Below, in pieces: positions 22,780 to 31,051 of a DNA stretch of 64,000 bases. The stretch covers positions 496,001 through 560,000 of the forward strand of contig CANMSA010000001.1 of NCBI GenBank assembly GCA_947500385.1, written 5' to 3'. Below the pieces are notes generated by a model, which searched no databases, had not been told where the DNA came from, and saw only the letters and a list, made by a program, of their open reading frames with translations. A program made the translations under genes and the position numbers. Numbering within the stretch: the stretch's first letter is position 1; each line of letters starts with the position of its first letter. The stretch is from an uncultured Flavobacteriaceae bacterium. GTDB taxonomy: Bacteria > Bacteroidota > Bacteroidia > Flavobacteriales > Flavobacteriaceae.

Positions 22780-25731
22780 TTAAAATTCATAAAGAATGGA
22801 AAGGGTCAAAGACCTACCGGGTATCGATCGGGCCCTTATGAAGTTGTCCACGCCCTCTACGATGCTGCCATCTTCCGATTCTGTTATGCCTATGCTATCG
22901 AGTAAATTGTTTCCCGCAATATTCAATGCAATGCGGTTCGTAAGTCCCACATTCAAGAAACCGTTGAGAACACCAAAGCCCGGCATGACCAGTTCATTGG
23001 AATCCTGGGCAAAAGACTTGGTCTGACCGATCAGGCTCAAACCAACGGAACTTCTCCTTGAAGATCCAAAGTCGTAAGAGGAAGTAAGGCTATAGTTGAC
23101 ATCTGGCTGCCTTCTGGGAATATTGCCCTCGTTATCACCGGAAGTGATCTCTGCATCGGTATAGGTGATTCCCCCATTTAGGTTCAGATGGTTAAAGGTG
23201 AAAAAAGTTTCCAGTTCAACCCCATAGGCTTCATAATCATTTTCAATGATCTGACCCGTGGTCGCCTCAAAGCCTCCTTCTTCGGTAGTCTGGGCATAAA
23301 AGGCCGTCAAATAAAGGGCGCCTTTTCCCAAATTGCCTTTAAAGCCAAGTTCTGCCTGGTCAATAAAATCAAGGGCATTTACCCTATCACTATCCGTATA
23401 ACTATCCAAACCCGTAAAGAGAATACGATCGGGCTTAGCAGAGGCGCCCCTGCTATACCTGGCAAAAATTGCCCGTTTGTCGTGAAGCTTGTAATTAAGC
23501 CCCAATGAATAGGAGAAGTAGTCGTAATCGTAATTGACCGGAGTCAGATCCGCATTGTCGATGGCAGATACACTTTGCTCAGGAAACGATAGGGCACCAT
23601 CATTATTGATATCAAATGTGGTTTGGTTCGACCCTGCAAAAGACCCATCGACCCGGCCTTTATCGTATCTGATACCACCATCAATTGCGAGTTTTTCGGT
23701 AGGATTGAAACTAATATTCACATAAGGTGCCGAAATGTTGTACTGGGTATTGTAGTTCCGAGTACAACAATTGCCCCAAAATGGTACCCCATAGGCGTAT
23801 AGGCCATTTTCGCTCAGAGGAGCCCCGGTATTGTCGGATACATTGATCAAACGGGCATTTCTCGGTGCAACCTCTTGCAAATAAGAGTTCCATAACCAGG
23901 ACATTGAAATGTTTTGGGCGGCCTTAAAAAAACCGACCGTTACATCAAGATTCTCAAATGATCTCGAGAGCTGAATATCGTTCATAAAGTTGTTCAAATT
24001 GTTCAACTCGGTATCAAACAGATGAATTCGGTTGACGAGTGAATTGTTGGCCACAAGAGCCCCATCATTTGCATAGGACAAGGTTGCACCGTCACCAAAA
24101 CTTGCAGCAATATCTTGTGGAGTGCCTATTTGTGCGAGAAAGGGTACCAGCACCCTTCCATTGGTCACTGAAAATCTTCCATTGTTCTTAATTCTCCAAT
24201 CATTTCCTAGATCAAATGCGGCGGAGAGCCCTACGGAGGCCGAATTGGAGAAATTTCCATCGGACACTTTTGATCTTCTGCGCTCACCATCAGGTCCCAA
24301 TCCCAAGTTTTGGGACAAGAAAGTAGAGTGAAGCACATCTTGGGTGGCATCAAAATTTGGCGCATTGCTCCAGGTCGGGTCATTGTTCGTACCCGTGACC
24401 TTAATCGGAAAGATGGAATACGAAATCGCCCGATCGTTCAGGTATTTCGCATACAGCCGTATAAAACCGGATTCAAATTTTTTGGTGATGTTAAATTTAA
24501 ACTGGCCACCATTATTGGCCGTAAAATCCGCATCCCGAATACCTTCTCCCACTCTGTAGAATCCGCCAAAATGAAAATTCAGGTCATCACCGATCGGTGC
24601 ACCATACTCAAAATCTGTTCGGAAGGTTTCATAATCCAATCCAAAAGTGGTCCTTGCGGATCCCCCTTCGATCGTTCCCGTTTTACTGATCAAATTAATG
24701 ATCCCCGCGGGTGAATTTGTTGACAAAATAGAGGCCGAACCTCCGCGTATTGCCTCGATACGCCCTATATTGGTATCAAATCGAAGGTAGTTATCGGTAT
24801 TCGCAAAAGAGATATCACCAAAAAGCATCACGGGCAACCCATCTTCTTGTAATTGCACATATTTTGCACCCCCTGCCGAAATAGGTACCCCCCGGGCCGA
24901 AATATTGGCATTCCCATCACCGGCGGCGGCTTCTGCCCGAATACCGGGTATGGAACGGAATATTTCATTCAGGTTTCTCGGCACGGTCTTTTCAATTGCT
25001 TTAAGGCCAATCGTAGTGACCGACACACTCGATTCCAATTTAGATTTTGGATTGGTTACCCCGGTAACGATTACCTGATCCAAAGACTGCACATCTTCCG
25101 TTAAAACAACATCGACAGTGAGGTCGGTATCCGTAACAACAATTTCTTGACTGAATTTTGTAAACCCGACATACATCACTATGAGGGTATATGTTCCCGG
25201 GGCAACATCGGGCAAGTTAAAATTCCCATTCACATCAGAAACGGTTCCTTGATTTGTACCTTGGAGCAATACAGTAGCGCCGAGCAAGGGAAACCCATCT
25301 GGTTCCTTCACGGTACCGGAGACGGTAAAGGCCTGCTGACCAGGTTTCTTTTCTATCATTTTACCGGCTTTTCTTGGTTTCAACAGAATTTTGCGATTCG
25401 CAACTTCAAAACTGGTATCGGTATTTCGAAACAATTTATGAAGCACTTTTTCAATTCTCGCCTTGTTGATCTTAAGGGATACTTTCCTGTGCAGGTTTAC
25501 TACTTCATTATTGAAGAAGAACTTAAACTCGGTTTCGGATTCTATCGCATCGATTACCTCGGACACCCGCACATTTTCCATGTCCAAGGTCACTTTTGTC
25601 GTTTGCGAATAGGAGTCTTTCGCTTGCAGACTCAATATCGAAGTCAATAAAAGCACCAAAGAAATCCTCATTTTAAGGTCAAATTTGAGTTTCCCAAAAG
25701 ACATATCTTTTGAGCTAAGTAGTTTTTTCAT
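22780..25731 (-). CDS. TonB-dependent receptor with STN and carboxypeptidase-regulatory-like domains
   Basis: A 983-residue outer-membrane receptor. In order it has a signal peptide (~1-43), an STN domain (~47-118: VTLDMENVRVSEVIDAIE...) that talks to a FecR anti-sigma factor, and a CarboxypepD_reg-like beta domain (~135-210: VSGTVKEPDGFPLLGATVLL). The plug domain (~215-350) contains ISARGVPIS and IEAIRGGSASILS. The 22-strand barrel ends in a terminal aromatic (SLTLSILYEF). It imports a substrate using TonB energy. No SusD-like lipoprotein is encoded beside it. The neighbours (FecR, ECF sigma, porter, GH32) point to regulated uptake of a fructose-containing sugar. Confidence 0.92.
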   Translation of the reverse strand: MKKLLSSKDMSFGKLKFDLKMRISLVLLLTSILSLQAKDSYSQTTKVTLDMENVRVSEVIDAIESETEFKFFFNNEVVNLHRKVSLKINKARIEKVLHKLFRNTDTSFEVANRKILLKPRKAGKMIEKKPGQQAFTVSGTVKEPDGFPLLGATVLLQGTNQGTVSDVNGNFNLPDVAPGTYTLIVMYVGFTKFSQEIVVTDTDLTVDVVLTEDVQSLDQVIVTGVTNPKSKLESSVSVTTIGLKAIEKTVPRNLNEIFRSIPGIRAEAAAGDGNANISARGVPISAGGAKYVQLQEDGLPVMLFGDISFANTDNYLRFDTNIGRIEAIRGGSASILSTNSPAGIINLISKTGTIEGGSARTTFGLDYETFRTDFEYGAPIGDDLNFHFGGFYRVGEGIRDADFTANNGGQFKFNITKKFESGFIRLYAKYLNDRAISYSIFPIKVTGTNNDPTWSNAPNFDATQDVLHSTFLSQNLGLGPDGERRRSKVSDGNFSNSASVGLSAAFDLGNDWRIKNNGRFSVTNGRVLVPFLAQIGTPQDIAASFGDGATLSYANDGALVANNSLVNRIHLFDTELNNLNNFMNDIQLSRSFENLDVTVGFFKAAQNISMSWLWNSYLQEVAPRNARLINVSDNTGAPLSENGLYAYGVPFWGNCCTRNYNTQYNISAPYVNISFNPTEKLAIDGGIRYDKGRVDGSFAGSNQTTFDINNDGALSFPEQSVSAIDNADLTPVNYDYDYFSYSLGLNYKLHDKRAIFARYSRGASAKPDRILFTGLDSYTDSDRVNALDFIDQAELGFKGNLGKGALYLTAFYAQTTEEGGFEATTGQIIENDYEAYGVELETFFTFNHLNLNGGITYTDAEITSGDNEGNIPRRQPDVNYSLTSSYDFGSSRRSSVGLSLIGQTKSFAQDSNELVMPGFGVLNGFLNVGLTNRIALNIAGNNLLDSIGITESEDGSIVEGVDNFIRARSIPGRSLTLSILYEF

Positions 25732-25780
25732 ACTTTTGAGTGTTAATGAGTGGTTAATATGTATAAGTTGATCACTTTCG

Positions 25781-25817
25781 AATCGGAAAATGTTACAGCA
25801 TTTTCCGATTTTTTTTT
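25781..25817 (+). terminator. Perfect 12-bp hairpin with T-run on the plus strand
   Basis: AATCGGAAAATG (25781-25792), loop TTACAG, CATTTTCCGATT (25799-25810), then a run of T. This is a textbook intrinsic terminator on the plus strand, yet the genes on both sides are on the minus strand. On that strand it would be a hairpin upstream of, or in the leader of, the receptor mRNA. Confidence 0.6.
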
Positions 25818-25911
25818 ACATGCCATCCGTCATCCAAAAAGAAAGTGATCGGGCCAATTCTTGTTATTTAGCAGTATTTTCATACGGTTCCTAGGCTGGT
25901 TTTAGAGAGGA

Positions 25912-27078
25912 TTACTCAATGGTTATTTTATCCCCGTCAATCTTATAGTCAATACCATAAATCTTATCGAAATATTCAAGTATGTCCGCTATTGATTCCC
26001 TATCGGTTTCTATAGTTGCGCTGAACCGTTCCTTTGTAAGCTTGGTATTGTGATTCGCAATGGTGATATCATACGTTCTTTCCAATTTTTTGCTTATTTC
26101 ATCAAAGAATTCATTTCTAAAAATAAGATTCCCGCTTTTCCAGGAGATATAGGGATGGGTATCTACCTCCTGCTCGGAGATGGTTCCTTTTGCCTTGTCA
26201 TAGGCCCCTTTGTATCCAGGCCTAAGAATCAAGTCTTTCGCACCCTTGCCAAGACTTGAATTTGGGTCAAGCAGTACCGAACCTTCTACCAACACCACAT
26301 CGGTAGCCGTGTCTTCAGGGTAATTGGATACATTGAATTCCGTACCGAGTACCATTACGTTTAGGTTTTGGACCTTGACATTGAAGGGTTGGTTCGGCAT
26401 ATGATTTACATCAAAGAAAGCCTCACCTACCAGACTTACCTCTCTTTTCTTTTCCTTCACGAATCGAGGGGGGTACCGCACAGAACTTCCAGCGTTTACG
26501 AAGAGCGCGGTTCCATCTGAAAGTAACAGCTCAAACCGTTTTCCATAGGGAACGTTCAAAAGGTTTTGGTGACTACTCGTATTGGAAAAACCAAAGTCGT
26601 GCATTAGTTTATCACCTTTCTGAAAACCGATGATGTTCCCATCAGAATCTATCACAGTACCCGTTCTGTCCTCTGGTAATGCAATGATCTCGCCATCATA
26701 CAACTCCAAAGTGACTTGGTTGCTTTCTATTTCTATAGAAGTACTTGGTTCCCCATTTGGCCAAATTTCTTGCCTGTAGAAATAACCGAGCCCTAGAAGT
26801 ACTAAACCAATTGCTGCGTATCTTAAAACCTTCCTATAGTTATTTATCCGAAGCATTTTTTTATCTCGCCTGATTTCCTGAATCAGTCGTTTTTTCAATT
26901 CATCTGGATTTGGGTCGTTCATTCCAACAGTAATTGCATAGTGTGTTTTGACAAAGTCTTTAAAGCGTTGTTTGTTTTGAGCCTTTTCGATCCAAACATT
27001 GAGCGCATCAAGGTCCGTTTTGTTCGCGGATTTGGTCAGAAATCGAATCAGGGAATTTTGTATGTTCGGCTCGATCAT
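25912..27078 (-). CDS. FecR-family anti-sigma factor
   Basis: The 388-residue inner-membrane protein has an N-terminal cytoplasmic helical part (~1-80, IRFLTKSANKTDLDALNVWI) and one membrane helix (~84-103, VLRYAAIGLVLLGLGYFY). A FecR domain follows (~165-265, VPYGKRFELLLSDGTALFVN, GEAFFDVN). A C-terminal STN-like/DUF4974 domain (~315-388) contains FDEISKKLERTYDI and ends YKIDGDKITIE. It holds the divergently encoded ECF sigma factor inactive until the TonB receptor signals through its STN domain. It lies 180 bp upstream of the receptor gene on the same strand. Confidence 0.92.
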   Translation of the reverse strand: MIEPNIQNSLIRFLTKSANKTDLDALNVWIEKAQNKQRFKDFVKTHYAITVGMNDPNPDELKKRLIQEIRRDKKMLRINNYRKVLRYAAIGLVLLGLGYFYRQEIWPNGEPSTSIEIESNQVTLELYDGEIIALPEDRTGTVIDSDGNIIGFQKGDKLMHDFGFSNTSSHQNLLNVPYGKRFELLLSDGTALFVNAGSSVRYPPRFVKEKKREVSLVGEAFFDVNHMPNQPFNVKVQNLNVMVLGTEFNVSNYPEDTATDVVLVEGSVLLDPNSSLGKGAKDLILRPGYKGAYDKAKGTISEQEVDTHPYISWKSGNLIFRNEFFDEISKKLERTYDITIANHNTKLTKERFSATIETDRESIADILEYFDKIYGIDYKIDGDKITIE

Positions 27079-27218
27079 TTGCTCAATTTTGCAAGTTATC
27101 TCTATTAGTAATACAAGGCATCTTTACGATACCCTTACTTATTCACGACATTTTTTTTAATTTGGCAGAATTATCATGCTTATATTAAGATATTCGCAGT
27201 TTTACAGAAGGGAGTTTT

Positions 27219-27803
27219 ATGAACAATACAGAGCTTGTAAATGGTTTGATCGCTGGTGAGGAGATTGCCTATGTATATTTGGTAGACAAGTATCACAGAA
27301 GGTTGTATAGCTATGCTTTAACATTGGTCGACAATCACGTGCTGGCCGAAGACATCATCCAGAATGTCTTTTTGAAAACGTGGCAATTTCGAAAAAAGCT
27401 GAAAGCGGAATTATCCATTCAAAGCTTCTTATACAAATTGGTCTACAACGAGTTCGTTAATACCTACAGAAAAGACCAATCTGTTTTATTGCTCCAAAAG
27501 CAGTATTATGATTCGCTATCCGAAATTATGGAATCTGTAGATGAAAATACGCTAGAACGAATGATAGCATCGGTCACGAAAGAAATGGAGAAATTACCTC
27601 CAAGATGTAAGCAAATATTTGAATTGAGCAAGAAAGAAGGGCTTACCAACCTTGAAATTTCGGAATATTTGAATATCTCTCCGAAAACAGTGGAAACCCA
27701 GATTACCAAGGCCTTTAAAATATTAAGGGAGCGACTCAAAGACCAATATAACGCCATTCTTTTCATGGTATTCGGACTTCGGTATTCAGGAACTGCCAAC
27801 TGA
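27219..27803 (+). CDS. ECF RNA polymerase sigma factor (FecI-like, Bacteroidota type)
   Basis: A 194-residue sigma factor. Region 2 spans ~10-90 (YLVDKYHRRLYSYALTLV, AEDIIQNVFLKTWQFRKKL) and region 4 ~125-185 (KLPPRCKQIFELSKKEGLTN, then ISEYLNISPKTVETQ). Length and layout fit the FecI-like class. It is divergent from the fecR-type gene with 140 bp between starts. In most Bacteroidota loci the sigma and anti-sigma genes are in one operon; here separate promoters are needed. Confidence 0.92.
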   Translation: MNNTELVNGLIAGEEIAYVYLVDKYHRRLYSYALTLVDNHVLAEDIIQNVFLKTWQFRKKLKAELSIQSFLYKLVYNEFVNTYRKDQSVLLLQKQYYDSLSEIMESVDENTLERMIASVTKEMEKLPPRCKQIFELSKKEGLTNLEISEYLNISPKTVETQITKAFKILRERLKDQYNAILFMVFGLRYSGTAN

Positions 27804-27923
27804 CCTTTTTTAAGCGTTCCCGTTATGAAGGCTTCCCGTGCACCGGCTTCTGCGTTATTGAGAAAGGACACCTTCTCAGGCGTGGTGGGCTGCGCTTACC
27901 GTTCCGGAGAACTTGTTATCCAA

Positions 27924-28169
27924 TTAGAGCAACCTTTTGTTTCTAAACGCGCAACCAGAGCCCGATTTGAGATAGCGCTCAAAATCGTAGGCTTTTTGTT
28001 TGTTGGCGAATAAGGATAGGTGTAGCAGTGCAACGGGTAATTTGTCTTTGGTAAAGCTTACTTCCCCGCGTCGATGCGCCTTTAACCTGTTTCTAACATT
28101 GACAGAGTACCCCATAACATGTTTCCCATTGGCACATTTTAATAGGTAAACAGGGTACGGAAGTTTCAT
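27924..28169 (-). CDS. GIY-YIG nuclease-superfamily small protein
   Basis: An 81-residue product starting MKLPYPVYLLKCANGKHVMG. The second half of the signature is changed (VMG in place of YIG). The later family elements are intact: the Arg helix (RNRLKAHRRGEV), VSFTKDKLPVALL, and the Glu helix FERYLKSGSG. Such single-domain proteins are common in Flavobacteriaceae. Loss of the second Tyr may mean reduced catalysis. The ATG at 28169 is preferred to one 13 codons upstream because it aligns with the domain start. It lies downstream of tmRNA on the same strand. The 281 bp between them contain only an open frame that I do not support as a gene. Confidence 0.6.
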   Translation of the reverse strand: MKLPYPVYLLKCANGKHVMGYSVNVRNRLKAHRRGEVSFTKDKLPVALLHLSLFANKQKAYDFERYLKSGSGCAFRNKRLL

Positions 28170-28450
28170 GCTAATGATTTTTAGACCTCCAAAGATACAT
28201 GGGGACACCGCAACTTTCTTACAGGGTGTTTCTGAGTAAGTTGATCTAGCAAACGGTAGATCGGCATTGGCCGAAAAGGCAAACGCTGCGAAAGTAAAAA
28301 CTGTGAAAAGTCAAAATACGTAACAAGCTTAAAAAACTCCTCAAGGGATCCGGATATACCGAAGCCCGCAGTCATGCACTCCCAGAAATCTATTAGGTTA
28401 AATAAAAAGCCCACCACCGCTCAGTTGTACTGAGCGAGGGCGGGCGAAGG

Positions 28451-28846
28451 TGGAGCCGGAGGGATTCGAACCCTCGTCCAAACAAGCAATGAAAATGCTT
28501 TCTACATGCATAGTTTCCGCTTAATTTTCGATGTTGGCCTGACCGGAAACGGCCTAACCAACACTTAGCTTCTTAAGGTTTTGGTGCTACTATCAAAGCG
28601 CTAGTAGCCTTATATCGACATTTACGGTGCTCCGAATTGAATCGCCGTCGACAGAGGCTATTCAGGAACATCTCGCTTCCCTACCTAGTAAGGACGAGGC
28701 TAATCTTACTATAATTCAGATTAAGCGGCAAGAGCGTATTTAGTATCGCCTGTTAAAAGTGTGGAAAATGAGATTTACGAGCTGTTCACCAGCGCTCGGC
28801 ATGCTTACATCACCATTGGTCTCGCTGTCAAAAACCAGTCGGCCCC
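28451..28846 (-). ncRNA. ssrA: transfer-messenger RNA (tmRNA)
   Basis: The minus-strand 5' end GGGGCCGACTGG pairs with the 3' end GGCTCC, followed by discriminator A, to form the acceptor stem with one G-U. The T-arm GGTTCGAATCCCTCC is present. The tag frame is at 28750-28721: GGC GAT ACT AAA TAC GCT CTT GCC GCT TAA, encoding GDTKYALAA, ending in the YALAA/LAA degradation signal. tmRNA rescues stalled ribosomes and tags the product for proteolysis. The final A of CCA is not encoded (ACC is followed by T), so the CCA end must be completed enzymatically. Length is about 396 nt. Confidence 0.95.
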
Positions 28847-28850
28847 TTCA

Positions 28851-29225
28851 ATGAGTTAGGCAAGCTGTACTTGCCGTAAACGAATTGAATCCTGACCGCG
28901 CCAGCAAGCGTCAGGATTTTCTTCCCCCATCTTTTTTTTCAATGAACTTTGGCATTCTCCAATATAACGGGAAGCCATTTATTTTGAAATGAGTTAGGCA
29001 AGCTGTACTTGCCGTAAACGAATTGAATCCTGACCGCGCCAGCAAGCGTCAGGATCTTTTTCCCCCATCTTTTTTTTCAATGAACTTTGGCATTCTCCAA
29101 TATAACGGGAAGCCATATATTTTACAATGAGTTAGGCAAGCTGTGCTTGCCCTAAACGAATTGAATCCTGACCGCGGCAGCAGGCGTCAGGATCTTCTTC
29201 CCCCATCTTTTTTTTCAATGAACTT
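28851..29225. repeat. 138-bp tandem repeat, 2.7 copies, abutting tmRNA
   Basis: Copies begin at 28851, 28989 and 29127, each starting ATGAGTTAGGCAAGCTG; the third is cut after ~99 bp (…CAATGAACTT). Period is 138 bp with only a few differences. Each copy holds a small hairpin (GGCAAG/CTTGCC), a larger one (ATCCTGAC/GTCAGGAT) followed by a weak T-rich stretch on the plus strand, and a T8 tract. On the minus strand each copy carries TTTAC and, 18 bp on, TAACTCAT, which in copy 1 sit at about -33 and -12 of tmRNA. The copies may therefore be a triplicated tmRNA promoter region. Confidence 0.85.
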
Positions 29226-29501
29226 GTCCTGAATTCATTTCAGGACCTGTTTAAATTTTATCTTATGTGTCACTTGGGCGTTTCCCTCGTAAAAATACTC
29301 GGGCCGGGCTTTCCGCTTTTACTCCTCCCCTCCTTCGTCTTCGCGTTGCTCGACTTCGGAGGATGCGGGGTATCCGCTGCAATCCCTAACGCGGCCAGCA
29401 AAGATACCCCAAAAAGTATTCCAAAAAAAGTTTTGTCAGGCCCCGGTCATCTGTTACATTTGAAACCAGAAGAACCCTTGTAGTTATAAAACGATCATAC
29501 C
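29226..29501. other. intergenic GC-rich segment, no supported gene
   Basis: After the truncated third repeat comes a hairpin (GTCCTGAA/TTCAGGAC). A GC-rich stretch (29268-29400) then contains two related phrases, GGGCCGGGCTTTCCGC and GGGGTATCCGCTGCAATCCC. It is open as a 72-codon frame, but the peptide has no protein-like features. From memory, similar phrases recur near RNA genes in other Flavobacteriaceae; this is unverified. An unrecognised RNA or dispersed repeat is possible. Confidence 0.35.
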
Positions 29502-30707
29502 ATGAAATTCGGACTCATTCGCGAACGTAAAAATCCGCCCGATCGCCGGGTCGTACTCTCTCCGGAAGCTTGCCAAAAACTACTGACCGAAAACCCCAAG
29601 GCACGACTGGTCGTAGAGCCCTCCCCCATTCGCGCCTTTGCCGATAAGGAATATACTGAACTGAACCTTCAAGTTGCTGCTGAAATGGAGCAATGCGACG
29701 TACTACTTGGCGTCAAAGAAGTACCGATCGAAGCATTGATTCCCAATAAAAAGTACTTTTTCTTTTCCCATACCATTAAAAAACAGCCCTACAACCGGCC
29801 GCTCCTACGGGCCATCTTAGAAAAAAATATTGAATTGTACGATCACGAGGTCATTACCAATAGTAAGGGCGTACGCTTGGTGGCTTTTGGGCGCTATGCC
29901 GGCATTGTAGGCGCTTACAATGGTTTTCGGGCCTATGGTCTAAAGCATGGCCTATTTGTGTTGCCCAAGGCAGAGACCCTCACAGACCAACAAGCATTGA
30001 TCAGCGCCTTGAACAGCGTTCAACTTCCGAACATCAAAATACTGCTTACCGGCCGCGGACGCGTTGGCAATGGTGCCCGTGAAATGCTCGATGCCATGAA
30101 CCTGCGACGCGTCAATGTGGGTGACTATCTCACGGAAGACTTCCATGAGCCCGTTTACTGCCAGATCGATGCCTCCGAGTACAACAAAAGAAAAGATGGG
30201 GTACGGGGCAACAAGCCCGATTTTTTTGCGAATCCACACGAATATAAATCCAACTTCACCCGCTTTACCAAGGTGACCGACTTTTATATTGCCGGCCATT
30301 TTTATGGGCAAGGAGCGCCCTATCTCTATACCCGGGAAGACGCCAGGCAACCCGATTTTAAAATCAGCGTGGTGGCCGATGTGAGTTGCGATATCGATGG
30401 CCCCGTGGCCACCACTATTCGTCCTTCTACCATTGCCGATCCCATCTACGGTTATGATCCACGGACCGAAAAAGAGACCGACTTTAAAAATGCCGGGGCG
30501 GTGGCCGTTATGGCGGTAGATAACCTCCCTTGTGAACTGCCCCGCGACGCCAGTATTGGTTTTGGGGAAGCCTTTCTAAAACATGTGATTCCCGCTTTTT
30601 TTGACCGGGACCAAGAAGGCATTCTCGCACGTGCCAGAATGACCCAAAACGGGAAGCTGACAGAACGCTACGCCTATTTACAGGACTATGTAGACGGTAC
30701 CGAATAA
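29502..30707 (+). CDS. NAD(P)-dependent dehydrogenase, saccharopine/alanine dehydrogenase-like
   Basis: A 401-residue cytosolic enzyme. The N-terminal half has the AlaDh/PNT-N signature: MKFGLIRERKNPPDRRVVLS, with VEPSPIRAF and ADKEY, then CDVLLGVKEVP. KKYFFFSHTIKKQPYNRPLL and the nucleotide-binding turn ILLTGRGRVGNGA follow, and later VVADVSCDIDGPVATTIRPS. This matches Bacteroidota proteins annotated as lysine-forming saccharopine dehydrogenase-like. The exact substrate cannot be fixed from sequence. It stands alone, with tmRNA divergent on one side and the large T9SS gene on the other. Confidence 0.75.
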   Translation: MKFGLIRERKNPPDRRVVLSPEACQKLLTENPKARLVVEPSPIRAFADKEYTELNLQVAAEMEQCDVLLGVKEVPIEALIPNKKYFFFSHTIKKQPYNRPLLRAILEKNIELYDHEVITNSKGVRLVAFGRYAGIVGAYNGFRAYGLKHGLFVLPKAETLTDQQALISALNSVQLPNIKILLTGRGRVGNGAREMLDAMNLRRVNVGDYLTEDFHEPVYCQIDASEYNKRKDGVRGNKPDFFANPHEYKSNFTRFTKVTDFYIAGHFYGQGAPYLYTREDARQPDFKISVVADVSCDIDGPVATTIRPSTIADPIYGYDPRTEKETDFKNAGAVAVMAVDNLPCELPRDASIGFGEAFLKHVIPAFFDRDQEGILARARMTQNGKLTERYAYLQDYVDGTE

Positions 30708-31051
30708 TACTATACTGCCGCTTCCAAGCCACGGTTTCTTTTTATGAAGTAGCCTTAACAGCAGCGAATCATCCACCCAAATCGGAAGATAGCGGCGTCT
30801 CGGAAAATAGGGATGATGATGGGTATATGCGCCCTCTTACATTTTTGAATACCAAAGCGCGTTCCGTACGAAAATCTGAAGGATAACGTAAGCATAAAGC
30901 CCTTTCAACACCAATAAAAACCGGTTTTCGTAAAAAAAGAACCGTTTATCCGATAAATCGGGAAATTATCTAGTATATAGTCGGGTACATCGAGTTTCTA
31001 TTGTTATGTAGTCAAATAGTAATAATTTCGTTTGTTCATTTGTTGGGTGCT
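30708..31051 (+). promoter_or_regulatory. 344-bp intergenic region with promoter of the large T9SS gene
   Basis: TTG (31001-31003), 19 bp, then TAATTTCG (31023-31030) gives a Bacteroidota-type -33/-7 promoter. Its start (~31036) would be 16 bp before the ATG at 31052. Upstream, TTTATCCGATAAA (30945-30957) is a perfect inverted repeat with one central base, extended as CCG...CGG, about 70 bp before the -7 box and a possible operator. The rest of the gap shows nothing I can name. Confidence 0.45.

Noticed and set aside
25781-25817. Terminator for the fecR transcript
   Set aside because: The T-run is on the plus strand, so it cannot terminate the minus-strand fecR message in the standard way; listed instead as an orphan hairpin.
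28181-28417. 78-codon minus-strand frame between tmRNA and the GIY-YIG gene
   Set aside because: No recognisable family, no start context, and it ends inside the region just upstream of the GIY-YIG gene; insufficient support.
29265-29483. 72-codon frame after the tmRNA repeats
   Set aside because: The composition is not protein-like (Pro/Leu/Gly runs), with no start context; better explained as GC-rich non-coding DNA.
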